This document shows, one piece after another, positions 52,379-63,291 of a stretch of DNA of 64,000 nucleotides. Where the stretch lies: assembly GCF_900142825.1 (NCBI RefSeq), contig NZ_FRCH01000001.1:124001-188000 (forward strand), written 5' to 3'. A program made the position numbers and the translations under genes. The notes under the pieces were generated by a model that saw only the letters and a list, made by a program, of their open reading frames with translations, was not told where the DNA came from and did not search any database. The DNA is from Rhodanobacter sp. OK091 (GTDB taxonomy: Bacteria > Pseudomonadota > Gammaproteobacteria > Xanthomonadales > Rhodanobacteraceae). How positions within the stretch are numbered: the first letter of the stretch is position 1; every line of letters starts with the position of its first letter.

Positions 52379-52521
52379 CTTGTTTCCCCTATCAAGTGAA
52401 TATCCAACAAGGACTAGGTAAGAGCCGGCCGCGATTTGACCGCCCTGCCCTTACCCGCTGGACGACCTGTTTTAATTAGCCACGCCACTTTAATGGCCCT
52501 TTAATGGAATATTCAGAGGCA

Positions 52522-53067
52522 TCACCTTATCTCCAGGTCGACCGTATAGCTATTGGCTCGTGCTTTCTGAGCGTCGTTTAACTGATCCGTTAAGACGCAG
52601 ATGCCGGTAAAATTATTTGACTGTGCTAAACACGTGATATGCCGAGAACGCCCCTGCATTAGCTCATTTAGAGCCACGGAATAGGCGGCCATGACCTTTT
52701 TACCCTTGATAAAATCAATCCCGACGCCGCCCAGCTCCCAGCGGCAGTTCGCCGATGAAAACCTGTCTAACAATATTTCACCTTCAAAATGTCCGCCAAC
52801 CCTTTTTACTTGTTCCGCCTGTGAATAATGTCCAATATTTAAGTTGCCAGCGGGGAAATTAACTTTTGCGCATTTCAATGTTTCCATCTCCCATGCTGAG
52901 GATAAATTTACTTGTTCGACACCACCACCTCGGATAAATATACTAATATTTAGTGTCTTATGCGCGTCCTGATTTAGCTCAGGGGTTTCCCCGGAATTTT
53001 TTCCGCACCCACATATCGTGAGCATTAATGACATGTAAAAAATACATTTTAGCAAGGCAAATTTCAT
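52522..53067 (-). CDS. Lipoprotein of unknown function
   Basis: 181 residues. The lipobox [10 protein letters not shown] follows a hydrophobic stretch, so a lipidated periplasmic protein is likely. Mature domain: [86 protein letters not shown]; several cysteines suggest disulfides. GC content and codon use are lower than in surrounding genes, as in the KAP gene nearby, indicating acquisition. I recognise no family. Confidence 0.72.
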   Translation of the reverse strand: MKFALLKCIFYMSLMLTICGCGKNSGETPELNQDAHKTLNISIFIRGGGVEQVNLSSAWEMETLKCAKVNFPAGNLNIGHYSQAEQVKRVGGHFEGEILLDRFSSANCRWELGGVGIDFIKGKKVMAAYSVALNELMQGRSRHITCLAQSNNFTGICVLTDQLNDAQKARANSYTVDLEIR

Positions 53068-53097
53068 GACAAGCTCATTATGATCAGAAAGGAGGTT

Positions 53098-53128
53098 AGA
53101 GACATTTCACAAGAATGAAAATGTCTCT
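53098..53128. repeat. REP-like hairpin before the hutU fragment
   Basis: AGAGACATTT / AAATGTCTCT, 10-bp perfect arms, followed by GACCCCTTTG. Part of the family of phased hairpins with (T)GACCCC ends, also at 55288. Confidence 0.6.
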
Positions 53129-53141
53129 GACCCCTTTGTTT

Positions 53142-53208
53142 GTTCGCACACTCCGCAGCAATCTCGTACCCCGCATCCGCATGCCGCATCACGCCCGTCC
53201 CCGTATCG
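53142..53208 (-). pseudogene. Diverged fragment of the hutU 3' end
   Basis: Minus-strand frame [22 protein letters not shown] matches the C-terminus of the intact urocanase ([23 protein letters not shown], 55343-55425) with scattered base changes (about 15 per cent by eye). The left flank is a hairpin similar to that after hutU. It is an orphan partial copy 2.2 kb from hutU. Confidence 0.8.
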
Positions 53209-53231
53209 TTTCGATTTGAGCGCGCCCATTA

Positions 53232-53436
53232 GATCAAAGAAGCAGACATCAAAGGCTGTAAGAAAGCACTAGAAGACATTCCCTTTTTTGCCGTGAGTTT
53301 CATGCCATACAACCACGCGCAGTTCGCGGGCTACTTTTCCGAGAAACTCAAATACGCGACGCCGGATGACTGGATGGTTACCCCTACGTCTACAAGAAAG
53401 AAACGAGGCAACCCACCAAAAAAGACACCGACTTAA
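53232..53436 (+). pseudogene. Orphan 3' gene fragment of unknown origin
   Basis: An open frame without start codon (stop before it) reads IKEADIKGCKKALEDIPFFA, then SFMPYNHAQFAGYFSEKLKYA and TPDDWMV, ending in a Lys/Pro-rich tail (KKRGNPPKKTPT) that overlaps the KAP stop codon. It looks like the end of a truncated gene; I cannot name it. Confidence 0.5.
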
Positions 53437-55160
53437 CCTTCATCCTTGGGCAAGAAACGCGAGACACGAACCGCATTGAGATGGCTCTCAGCTGCAATCC
53501 GCCTCAACGCCTCGGAAGCAGCAGCGTAGATTTTTTGATACCGCTCATCGTCCTTGTAGCCGCCAAATTGTAAACATGCCTTGACGTAGGCGCCTAGATG
53601 CCGATCTCCTTTGATTGATATGAAGAATGTATAGTAATCATCCGATGAAGCCTGTGACATCACCTCTATTTGATCTACACCCCATCCGCTTTTTACAGAA
53701 ATATCAATGATGGTTTCGCCCAAAGCCGGCAATGCCCTATCCTCGACATAAGCATGTTTAACTGCATCTTTAAACTTCTCGTCAATACTTCCGGAAAATA
53801 AATGTGCATGGCGCAAATCAAGAAGGTCTTTATTTTCTTTTTTGGCCATCTCAATCCAGCACAGCATCAACTCATCTCCAACATCGTCGCGCTCGAGCTC
53901 CCTCATCAGCTTGACCGTAGCCATGGCATTGCCAAGACTGATCCACTTTGCATCCTCCATAAAACGCTTTCGTAACGTCTCAACTAATTCTTTCTCATTA
54001 TTCGAAAAAGTATCATGAAATAGCTCCCAAGCTTGGGTAAAGCTACCATCGTGATTGTTTTTTAATGCCATCTCTTGAAATGAGTCGACGACTTCAACGA
54101 AGTCTTTCTCTACAACATAACCTTGCTCTAGGAATTTGCATATATGTAGATCAAACTCATCCGATCCGCTATATCCATAATCGTACATAACCTTTTCCAC
54201 GAACTTATCTTCCTTGCTTTGTTCTCCCTCCTTTCCCGCTTTCGCGATACCCCATACCGCAAACCCGTCACTTTTAACAAAATCATATGATGGAATACCC
54301 GTCCCCCGACTGTAGTAACACCACGTCAGCAAGACAGATGAGTGGATAAGTTGTCTGGTCAGCGCAATGTCTTTATCGTTCACATAGGGGAGGAGTGTTT
54401 CAATCACCCAGCGAATTCGCTGCATAATGCGAATGTTCTTGATCCCAAGGCTAATGACCTTGCCTGCGACTTCCCTGGAGTGCTTCCATTCATCAGTGAA
54501 GACCAACTTCGCGCACTCTTCTGCCGATGGCGAGAAAACAATTTCTCCATCAAAAACCTTCTCTTTCAACGCGTCTAGAGTGACCTTATCACCCTCAAGC
54601 TCGTCCATATTTAAAATAGCAGCTATCCGGCAGCCTCTCTGCTCTTTAAGCATGGACACAAGGCCTAAAATTTCCTTAAGGGGAAGCTCTGCACCTTTTC
54701 TCTCTATATCATCAAGACATATCACATAATCTTTTATTGCGAAGTAAGACAATGACCTCGCCACACTGCCCCAGACCCCAAGGAGTGGCGTCACTTGTGA
54801 AATGTTTTTTCTACTAAAATTCAGTAGTCGACGACCGGGAGCCTTGACCTCTTCGATGGAGGAAGATCGCATCACCTCTTTGGCATTTTCTGCCCACGTC
54901 AATGAGCTTGCGCCCGCATCTACATCTTTGGCGGATACGGCATTATCGAAGATGGCGGACTTCAGTTCCGCGAGATTGCTTGTTCCGAACAGAGAGACAT
55001 ACGAGTACTTCTTGACCAGACCTTTGGACGAAGCATCCTTGATGACTTGGTTCCAAAAATAGGTCTTACCGCTTCCCCACTGACCACTGATAGCGATGGC
55101 TTGCGGCCGGTCTAATTTCAGGAAATTCTCTACGGCAACCTGTACATCCTTCAGTGACAT
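53433..55160 (-). CDS. KAP-type P-loop NTPase
   Basis: 575 residues from ATG 55160 with AGGGGGATGAC upstream. Walker A is ISGQWGSGKTYFWNQ (about 24-38); LRYVICL-like Walker B appears as YVICLDDIERKGAELPLKE (about 152-170), the D-D-I-E-R form of KAP/AAA-like P-loop proteins. The rest is mostly helical, with an insertion near 260-330 (HSSVLLTWCYYSRGTGIPSY). KAP NTPases are found in defence systems (for instance QatA) and as membrane-tethered ATPases, but no transmembrane segment is seen here. Codon use is AT-rich against its surroundings. Function unknown; a phage-defence role is possible but not shown. Confidence 0.85.
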   Translation of the reverse strand: MSLKDVQVAVENFLKLDRPQAIAISGQWGSGKTYFWNQVIKDASSKGLVKKYSYVSLFGTSNLAELKSAIFDNAVSAKDVDAGASSLTWAENAKEVMRSSSIEEVKAPGRRLLNFSRKNISQVTPLLGVWGSVARSLSYFAIKDYVICLDDIERKGAELPLKEILGLVSMLKEQRGCRIAAILNMDELEGDKVTLDALKEKVFDGEIVFSPSAEECAKLVFTDEWKHSREVAGKVISLGIKNIRIMQRIRWVIETLLPYVNDKDIALTRQLIHSSVLLTWCYYSRGTGIPSYDFVKSDGFAVWGIAKAGKEGEQSKEDKFVEKVMYDYGYSGSDEFDLHICKFLEQGYVVEKDFVEVVDSFQEMALKNNHDGSFTQAWELFHDTFSNNEKELVETLRKRFMEDAKWISLGNAMATVKLMRELERDDVGDELMLCWIEMAKKENKDLLDLRHAHLFSGSIDEKFKDAVKHAYVEDRALPALGETIIDISVKSGWGVDQIEVMSQASSDDYYTFFISIKGDRHLGAYVKACLQFGGYKDDERYQKIYAAASEALRRIAAESHLNAVRVSRFLPKDEG

Positions 55161-55279
55161 GTCATCCCCCTGATGATTCACGTCGGTGGTGAAAGCAGCC
55201 CTACAACCTCTTCTTGTCCTTGCGTTTGATGCGCATTGCAGATTCGGTCTTCTCATCAAGCCGCTGTCTATCGAGCATG

Positions 55280-55318
55280 AAAAAACAAAGGGGTCAGGTT
55301 AATTTCCCGACCCCTTCT
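55280..55318 (-). terminator. Intrinsic terminator of hutU
   Basis: On the minus strand AAGGGGTC-GG ... CC-TGACCCCTTT with TTTGTTTTTT after the stem, just past the hutU stop. It is also one of the (T)GACCCC hairpins. Confidence 0.75.
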
Positions 55319-55321
55319 CTT

Positions 55322-56992
<1,671 letters not shown>

Positions 56993-57050
56993 GGGCTAGG
57001 CCTCGGGTAGGACAGACCACGAAGTATAGGCCAGCCGCCACGCGCGCCCG

Positions 57051-58688
57051 TCAGCCATGCGGCGGCGCCTTGCCGGCCAGCACCTGCTTGCCGGAATGGG
57101 TCTGCAGGATCAGCGCGGAGCGCATCTGCGTGATGATCTGAGCCATCTGCGGATCGCCGCTGAAATGGGCTTCGACGTAGTCGACGGTGTCCTTCAGGCC
57201 GGCACGCGGCTGCTGTTGCTGGATGTTGGCGCGCAGTATCCAGCCGTACGGACTCTGCGGCTGCACCTTGATCAGCTGGTTGGCGACGTCCCAGCCCCCG
57301 TTCCAGTCGTGCGTCCAGTACACGAGCAGTTTGCCGAGCTCTGCCAGCGCATGCGTGTCATTCGGGTCGAGCGCAAGCATGGTGCGATAATCCTGCTCGG
57401 CATGCGCATAGTCGTTCAGCGATTCATACGCGTTGGCGCGTGCCTCGAGAAGCGTTGCATCGCCGGGCTTGGCGGCGATCAGGGTGGTGGCCTCCGCCAC
57501 GGCCCACGCGGCCTCGTCGAAATCGATCAGCGCATCGATGCGGTGCAGCCGGGCGTCGTCGAACTCGGGCCCGAAACGCAGCGCCTCGGACAGATAGATC
57601 GCCGCCACCGCCGGATGCTTGCTGCCTTTCGCCGCATCGCCGGCGTCCATCAGGTCAGGGACGCTGGCGACCTCATCGAGTGCCGCCGGATACGAGGCCA
57701 GTTCGATGTTCTGCTCGCAATTGCAGTTGCTGACCTCATAAAAAGCCCGCTTCGACAACATCAGCTTCAGCGCCGGGTTGTCGCCGGCGTGAGTCTGCGC
57801 CTGCGCGGCGAGGCGGCTCATGTCATCCAGCGACCCGCCCCACTTCGGCTCCTTGGCCCATATCGCCACGCCGTAGATCGTGTAGTTGTCGGGCGCCGCA
57901 GCAATGGCGGCCGCGATGGCATCGTCGGTGTACTTGCGGCCGAAACCCAGGGCGCCGGCGTTGATCAATGCGGCATGGGCCGGCGTGACCTTGGGGTCGA
58001 GCGCGATCGCTTTACGGAGGTCGCTGTCGGCTTGAGCCAGCAGCTTGTGCATGGAGTCGATGCTGTCCTGCGGCGTGTCCTTGATGTAGTTGCTTCCCCG
58101 CGCAGCGGAGGCCATGGCCACATAGGCCACGCCGCTGGCCGCCCACGCAAATGCGCTGTTCGGCGAATCGCGCTTCCACGCGTCCAGGGTGGGACGCACG
58201 TCGAACGAGCTGTTTTCGAAACTTTCGTGATAGATGCGGTCGAGCAGGCCGGGAGAGTCCGGCTGGGTCTGCTGCGCGTGCAGCGCCGCGGCGAGGCGGC
58301 GGTCGAGTTCGGCCGACTGTCCGTGCTGGATCAGCGTCTGCGCTTCGGCAAACGACAACGGCAGCGGCTGCAGGCCATAGTGGCAATACGCCACCGCCGC
58401 GTCATGCGACCAGTGACTGCCGGGCGGGTCGGGATAGGCGATGCAACGCTGGAGCGGATCCTTGATCGCCTCGGCGCGTTTCGCCGCGGTGAGAAACGCA
58501 TACGCCTCATCGCGCGTGAACATGTGGGTCTTGGGCACCGGCACCGGCGGGCGCGCATAGGGCCGCCCCGACTCGGCATGCATACGTGCGGTCAACTGCG
58601 TCATCGCCGAACGGATACCCCACCCCCATTCGACGATACCAAGCAAAACGATCGCTGCAATCAGCAGCCAACGCGGACCGGAACCCAT
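57051..58688 (-). CDS. DUF4034/TPR-containing membrane-anchored protein
   Basis: 545 residues with GGGGGAGGCGC upstream. An N-terminal membrane segment (WLLIAAIVLLGIVEWGWGI) anchors it. A DUF4034-like region follows (LIQHGQSAELDRRLAAALHA, GLLDRIYHESFEN), then TPR-type helical pairs (ADSDLRKAIALDPKVTPAHAALI, YESLNDYAHAEQDYRTMLALDPNDTHALAELGKLL, WILRANIQQQQPRAGL). CNCEQN near 340 is unusual. It is probably a periplasm-facing scaffold, function unknown. Confidence 0.82.
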   Translation of the reverse strand: MGSGPRWLLIAAIVLLGIVEWGWGIRSAMTQLTARMHAESGRPYARPPVPVPKTHMFTRDEAYAFLTAAKRAEAIKDPLQRCIAYPDPPGSHWSHDAAVAYCHYGLQPLPLSFAEAQTLIQHGQSAELDRRLAAALHAQQTQPDSPGLLDRIYHESFENSSFDVRPTLDAWKRDSPNSAFAWAASGVAYVAMASAARGSNYIKDTPQDSIDSMHKLLAQADSDLRKAIALDPKVTPAHAALINAGALGFGRKYTDDAIAAAIAAAPDNYTIYGVAIWAKEPKWGGSLDDMSRLAAQAQTHAGDNPALKLMLSKRAFYEVSNCNCEQNIELASYPAALDEVASVPDLMDAGDAAKGSKHPAVAAIYLSEALRFGPEFDDARLHRIDALIDFDEAAWAVAEATTLIAAKPGDATLLEARANAYESLNDYAHAEQDYRTMLALDPNDTHALAELGKLLVYWTHDWNGGWDVANQLIKVQPQSPYGWILRANIQQQQPRAGLKDTVDYVEAHFSGDPQMAQIITQMRSALILQTHSGKQVLAGKAPPHG

Positions 58689-58963
58689 AGCGCCTCCCCC
58701 AGGCAGATGGGTCAGACAGTATCACCGCGCTCCGCCGATGTCAGGGCGCGCCGGCATCCCGGCGAGTGCTGGCGGTGTGACGTGCATCAACCGCCGCATG
58801 CATTTCCTTCGCTTGGCCTTCGCCTCGCCTTCGCGCGGCATGGGCCGTACTGAAGCCGATCGTTGCGGTTGTCGCGGCGGCCATACCCGGAGGATCAAAC
58901 GACATTGCTCACTCCCCGCGCCCCGGCATGGCTTCCCTGCAGAACCTCGAAGGATGGCAAGAC

Positions 58964-59332
58964 ATGAATGCCCTGACCCTGAAGTGGCCGCAGATCATGG
59001 TGGTTGAAGACGACATGCTGGTCTCCGAGGCGCTGGGCATTGCGCTCGAATCGAAGCATTGCCGCGTGCTGGGCCCGGTCGCCACCCTGGAGGATGCGTA
59101 TGAGTTGCTGGAGGCGTCGAATCCGGATTTCGCCCTGATCGACTACCAGCTCGCCGCGATGACCACGGAAGGCCTGCTGGCCTCGCTCAACGCCAGGCAT
59201 ATACCGACGTGCGTGCTCACCGGTGTCCGCGCCAGTGAATTGCCGCAGGCGTATGCGAAGTGCGCCGTGCTGCAAAAGCCTTGTCGGCTGGACGCGTTGC
59301 TGCATGTGCTGAAGCAGGTCAGGCTGGGTTGA
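58964..59332 (+). CDS. Stand-alone response regulator receiver protein
   Basis: 122 residues from ATG 58964 (AAGGATGG upstream; ATG 58928 is an alternative). IMVVEDDMLVSEALGIAL has the acidic pair, FALIDYQLAAMT the phosphoacceptor Asp, CVLTGVR the Thr, and VLQKPCRLDALL the Lys. It consists of one receiver domain with no output domain, as in CheY-like shuttle or sink proteins. The kinase at 61928 could serve it, but this is not shown. Confidence 0.88.
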   Translation: MNALTLKWPQIMVVEDDMLVSEALGIALESKHCRVLGPVATLEDAYELLEASNPDFALIDYQLAAMTTEGLLASLNARHIPTCVLTGVRASELPQAYAKCAVLQKPCRLDALLHVLKQVRLG

Positions 59333-59372
59333 TCGGGGGCTTGGGGAAATCTCGAAAAACGGGCCATTAGCT

Positions 59373-59458
59373 CGTCATCCCAGCGAAAGCTGGGACCCAG
59401 GGCCCTTGGGTTTCAATGAATTGAGAGTCACTGGGTCCCAGCTTTCGCTGGGATGACG
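59373..59458. repeat. Long inverted repeat (CGTCATCCCAGCGAAAGCTGG type)
   Basis: Perfect 28-bp arms at 59373-59400 and 59431-59458 around 30 bp. The CAGCGAAAGCTGGGA motif is a common genomic palindrome in proteobacteria. Confidence 0.85.
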
Positions 59459-59657
59459 GGTGGTGTTCGAGGCCACCTGCAAGCGAACCGCACGTCTGCA
59501 TCGGTCCAAGAAACACCAGGTGTTCTGCGCCACAACGTCTGAACAAGCTTATGCTCGTCGCCGAGATGCCCGTTTGCTTGTGGGAGCGACTTCAGTCGCG
59601 ATTGTGCAGGCCGCTGCCGCGGCCATCGCGACTGAAGTCGCTCCCACAAGACAGGCC
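59446..59657. repeat. Direct repeat copy 1 with REP palindrome
   Basis: About 210 bp matched at 59781-59985. It contains the inverted pair TTGTGGGAGCGACTTCAG.../...CTGAAGTCGCTCCCACAA (59578-59601 and 59626-59649), a well-known REP type in Xanthomonadales and pseudomonads. Confidence 0.85.
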
Positions 59658-59780
59658 ACGGCCGGTGTGCACCTTTCTCCGGACCGCAGTGGACTTTCGG
59701 GCTATCCCAAGGCCAACCTCGAAGAATCCGTGATTTGGACCGTCATCGCAGCTTGACCCGCTTCGCTGTCGTAAAGCGCC

Positions 59781-59985
59781 TCGCTGGGATGACGGGTGGT
59801 GTTCGAGGCCACCTGCAAGCGAACCGTGCGTTTGCATCGGTATCCGAAACACCAGGTGTTCTGCGCCACAACGTCTGAACAAGCTTATGCTCGTCGCCGA
59901 GATGCCCTTTTGCCCGTGGGAGCGACTTCAGTCGCGACTGTGCAGGCCGCGGCCATCGCGACTGAAGTCGCTCCCACAAAATAGG
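59781..59985. repeat. Direct repeat copy 2 with REP palindrome
   Basis: About 205 bp, nearly identical to 59446-59657, with the palindrome arms at 59916-59937 and 59956-59977. The inner spacer is 8 bp shorter. Confidence 0.85.
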
Positions 59986-60135
59986 CCGCCTCGTCTGCGT
60001 CGCCTGATCGGCGGTCACCTCATTTGATCGAAGCGCCGCCGCAGGTAACCGGTCGCGGCCGTACAGCGAATGAGCTGACAGGTGCGCCCTCCAGGCTTGC
60101 GCCATCCATCGTTGCCATCACACGCGGAGCTGGAC

Positions 60136-61224
60136 ATGCACGACCCCACCTCACCTCATTCGCCGCCGCGCCGGATCGGATCGTGGACACTGATCGCCAC
60201 CGCCGTGGCCGTTGCCGCGGTGTCGTTCGGCTACGTCGGCGGCTGGCTGGCGCCGCACCGGCTCACGCCGGAAAAACTGGTGAATCAGCTGCAGGACAAC
60301 GCGGGCACGTTTGCCGGCTATCGCCGCAACCACGCGAAGGGCGTCTGCGTGATGGGCTATTTCGACAGCAACGGCGGCGCCCAGCCGTATTCCGTAGCGC
60401 AGGTGTTCGAACCGGGCCGCACGCCGGTGGTCGGCCGCTTCGCGATCCCCGGCGGCAACCCTTACGCTCCCGACAGCAGCGTGCCGATTCGCAGCATGGC
60501 GCTGCGCTTTGCGCAGGCGAACGGACAGCAGTGGCGCACCGGCATGAACAGCATGCCGGTGTTTCCGGTCGCCACGCCGCAGGCGTTCTATGCGCAATTG
60601 CAGGCGCAGCAGCCGGACCCTGCCACCGGCAAGCCTGACCCGGCGAAGGTCGGCGCGTTCTTCGCGGCGCATCCGGAAACCGCGGCGTTTCTCGCCTGGG
60701 TGAAGACGGCGAAACCGTCCGCCAGTTTCGCGACGGAGAACTACTGGAGCCTCAACGCCTTCGTGTTCGTCGATGCGAACGGCCGACGCCAAGCGGTGCG
60801 CTGGCGCATGGTGCCGGAGGCGGCCGATGCCGGCGGCCATGCCGGCAAGGCCGGCGACGCGGACTATCTGGCGAGCGACCTGGCCGCGCGCCTGGCGCAG
60901 GGGCCGTTGCGCTGGCATCTGCAGGTGACGCTGGCGAACCCGGGCGATCCGACCAACGACGCGACGAAGACATGGCCGGACGACCGCCGCACGATCGATG
61001 CCGGCACGCTGGTGCTCGAACACACCGAGCCGCAGGACAGCGGCTCCTGCCGCGACATCAACTACGACCCGCTGGTGCTGCCGGCCGGCATCGCCGGCTC
61101 CGACGATCCGCTGCTGCCCGCCCGTTCGGCTGCCTACGCCGATTCGTACCTGCGCCGCACCAGCGAGGAAGCCCACCTGCCCGGCACGGCCGCCGCACAC
61201 ATGCCGCCGGAGAAGACGCGATGA
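60136..61224 (+). CDS. Catalase-family peroxidase (SrpA-like), membrane-anchored
   Basis: 362 residues from ATG 60136. An N-terminal hydrophobic segment (WTLIATAVAVAAVSFGYVGG) anchors it in or targets it to the periplasm. LVNQLQDNAGTFAGYRRNHAKGVCVMGYFDS, PIRSMALRFAQANGQQWRTGMNSMPVF and FATENYWSLNAFVFVDANGRRQAVRWRMVP belong to the small catalase-related peroxidase group; the catalytic His of the HAKG motif is at about 66. It has one heme-binding domain, smaller than true catalases. It overlaps the cytochrome b561 gene (ATGA), which probably delivers electrons. Confidence 0.88.
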   Translation: MHDPTSPHSPPRRIGSWTLIATAVAVAAVSFGYVGGWLAPHRLTPEKLVNQLQDNAGTFAGYRRNHAKGVCVMGYFDSNGGAQPYSVAQVFEPGRTPVVGRFAIPGGNPYAPDSSVPIRSMALRFAQANGQQWRTGMNSMPVFPVATPQAFYAQLQAQQPDPATGKPDPAKVGAFFAAHPETAAFLAWVKTAKPSASFATENYWSLNAFVFVDANGRRQAVRWRMVPEAADAGGHAGKAGDADYLASDLAARLAQGPLRWHLQVTLANPGDPTNDATKTWPDDRRTIDAGTLVLEHTEPQDSGSCRDINYDPLVLPAGIAGSDDPLLPARSAAYADSYLRRTSEEAHLPGTAAAHMPPEKTR

Positions 61225-61838
61225 AGACCGACCCGAACACGTTCACGCTGGCGGCGCGCGTGCTGCACTGGCTGATGGCGGTGTTGATCGTGGCGATGCT
61301 GTTCATCGGCGTCGGCATGGTCGCGTCGGTGTCCGAACGGCACGAATGGCTGCTCGCGATCCACAAGCCGCTCGGCATCGCGATCCTGATCCTGGCGATC
61401 GTGCGACTGGCCGTGCGCCTGCGTCATCCGCCACCGCCGTTGCCGGCGGATCTGCCGGCGATACAGAAACTGGCGGCGCTGGCATCGCACTGGCTGCTGT
61501 ATTTCCTGATGCTGGCCATGCCGCTGATCGGCTGGGCGATGCTGTCGGCCGGCGGCTACCCAGTGATGCTGGGCACGTCGCTGCGGCTGCCGCCGATCTT
61601 TCCTGTCAGCCCGGTTGCGTTCGCGGTGCTGCGCCAACTGCACGGCGGGTTCGCGATGCTGCTGTTCCTGACGTTTCTGGCGCACATGGCGGCGGCGCTT
61701 TATCACGGCCTGATACGCCGCGATGGCGTGCTGCCCAGCATGCTTCGCGGCCGGAAAACGGTGCCGGCCTTGATCGGCTACACCGACCCGCCCGCGGCGG
61801 AAGGGACGAATGAGGTGGACACGGAGCGTACGGACTAG
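61221..61838 (+). CDS. Cytochrome b561-family membrane protein
   Basis: 205 residues overlapping the catalase-type stop by 4 bp. Four membrane helices: RVLHWLMAVLIVAMLFIGVGM with the first heme His, KPLGIAILILAIVRLAVRLRH, ASHWLLYFLMLAMPLIGWAML and LRQLHGGFAMLLFLTFLAHMAAALYH. The His residues fit diheme b561 proteins. It probably passes electrons from the quinol pool to the coupled peroxidase in the periplasm. Confidence 0.92.
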   Translation: MKTDPNTFTLAARVLHWLMAVLIVAMLFIGVGMVASVSERHEWLLAIHKPLGIAILILAIVRLAVRLRHPPPPLPADLPAIQKLAALASHWLLYFLMLAMPLIGWAMLSAGGYPVMLGTSLRLPPIFPVSPVAFAVLRQLHGGFAMLLFLTFLAHMAAALYHGLIRRDGVLPSMLRGRKTVPALIGYTDPPAAEGTNEVDTERTD

Positions 61839-61927
61839 CGCTGCACGCTCGCGGCCCGCGGTGTTTCGATGCCTGGTCGGTGGTCACGCGCGCTGCGGGT
61901 CGCCTCGGCGTCCGTGCTGCCAGCTGG

Positions 61928-63235
61928 TCAATGCAACGACGGCAGCTTCAGCCGGGGGAACGCCAGAGTCACCGTGGAGCCCTGCCCCAGCGCGGATTCC
62001 ACATCGACGAAGCCGCCGGCGTGGCGCACCACGCCGTAGACCTGGGCCAGGCCGAGGCCGGTGCCGATGCCTTCGTCCTTGGTGGTGAAGTACGGCTCGA
62101 ACAGCCGCTCCCGGGTTTCCTCGCTCATGCCCGCGCCGTTGTCGGCGACCGACACGGTCACGTAATCGCCGGCCGCGCGCTGCGTGCTGGCCTGTTCGCC
62201 ATCGATCAGCATTTGCCCGAAGTGGACGCGGATCGCGCCCTGGCCGTTGCAGGCATCGCGCGCATTGATGCAGAGGTTCATGAACGCCTGCTCGATGGAG
62301 TGCTTGTCGCTCAGGGTCGGCGATGCGCCGCCCGACGGGTCGATGCTGAAATCGATGGTGGCGCCGAGACTGTGGCGCACGAAATCGCCGATGCCGCCGA
62401 TGATGGCCGTCAAGTCGACTTCTTCGGTCTTGTAGCGGTGCACCCGGGCAAAGGCCAGCAGGCGCTTGGCCACGACGGAGGCATGATTGACGCCGTCCAT
62501 GCTGTATCCGACCAGCCGGCGCTGGGTCTCGGTGAGGTTGTGCGGATCGTCCTGGATGGTGCTGAGCGCGACGATGGCGATCTGCAGCATGTTGTTGAAG
62601 TCGTGCGAGATGCCGGCCACCAGCTGTCCGATCGCTTCGTTCTTCTGCGCCTGCCGTGCGGCATGCTCGGCTACCGCCTGAGCGGCGCTGGCAACGCCCA
62701 GGCGCACCTTCAACGACAGCTCGCGGTTGATCACCTGCTGCTGCGAGAGCCGCACGCTGGCGAGCTGGCGGGCCAGCTTGTGGTTGCGGGCGGCTATCGT
62801 CTCGCCTTCCGACTGGCTGATGCTCAGCCGGTTCTGCAGGCGTTCGCGGATCGCATCCAGCGCCTCGGTGGCCTGCACGTCCTCGGTCACGTCGCGGCTG
62901 ATCGCGGCAAGGCCGTCGACCCGGCCGTCGGCATCGACGAATGGATGGACGTTGACCAGCCACCAGCATTCCTCTCCATCGGGGCCCGGCGCCATGCAGG
63001 TGAACTGCGCCGCTTGCCCGCCGCGGGCGATATCCAGCGCCGCCTCGATTTCAACGCGCACGTCTTTCGGCCAGAACGCGACCCAGGGCTTGCCCCTGGC
63101 CGCTTCGCTGTCGGCGACGCCCAGTGCGTCGCAACCGCTGCGATTGATGCGCACGACCAGCCCGCCGGTGTCGAGCTGCTGGATGCCGTCTACCGAGAAT
63201 TCCGCGAGTTGCCGGTAGTGTTCGAGATCGTTCAT
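61928..63235 (-). CDS. PAS-domain sensor histidine kinase
   Basis: 435 residues from ATG 63235. A PAS domain ([29 protein letters not shown]... [28 protein letters not shown], about 10-120) and a helical linker (to about 205) precede the HisKA-type [16 protein letters not shown] (His about 217). The ATPase domain has [28 protein letters not shown] and [12 protein letters not shown]. There is no transmembrane segment, so it senses in the cytoplasm. It is divergent from a receiver gene at 63340, its likely partner. Confidence 0.93.
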   Translation of the reverse strand: MNDLEHYRQLAEFSVDGIQQLDTGGLVVRINRSGCDALGVADSEAARGKPWVAFWPKDVRVEIEAALDIARGGQAAQFTCMAPGPDGEECWWLVNVHPFVDADGRVDGLAAISRDVTEDVQATEALDAIRERLQNRLSISQSEGETIAARNHKLARQLASVRLSQQQVINRELSLKVRLGVASAAQAVAEHAARQAQKNEAIGQLVAGISHDFNNMLQIAIVALSTIQDDPHNLTETQRRLVGYSMDGVNHASVVAKRLLAFARVHRYKTEEVDLTAIIGGIGDFVRHSLGATIDFSIDPSGGASPTLSDKHSIEQAFMNLCINARDACNGQGAIRVHFGQMLIDGEQASTQRAAGDYVTVSVADNGAGMSEETRERLFEPYFTTKDEGIGTGLGLAQVYGVVRHAGGFVDVESALGQGSTVTLAFPRLKLPSLH

Positions 63236-63291
63236 GGTCCCGCATCCGGCTGAGATATTCGCCAGCATACGGAAATAAGCGTCACTATAGG

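Larger units (their letters stand above)
59333..60135. other. Repeat-rich intergenic region
   Basis: 800 bp between a receiver gene and the catalase-type gene, carrying two palindrome families and a 200-bp direct repeat (see separate entries). No coding gene was recognised. Confidence 0.6.
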
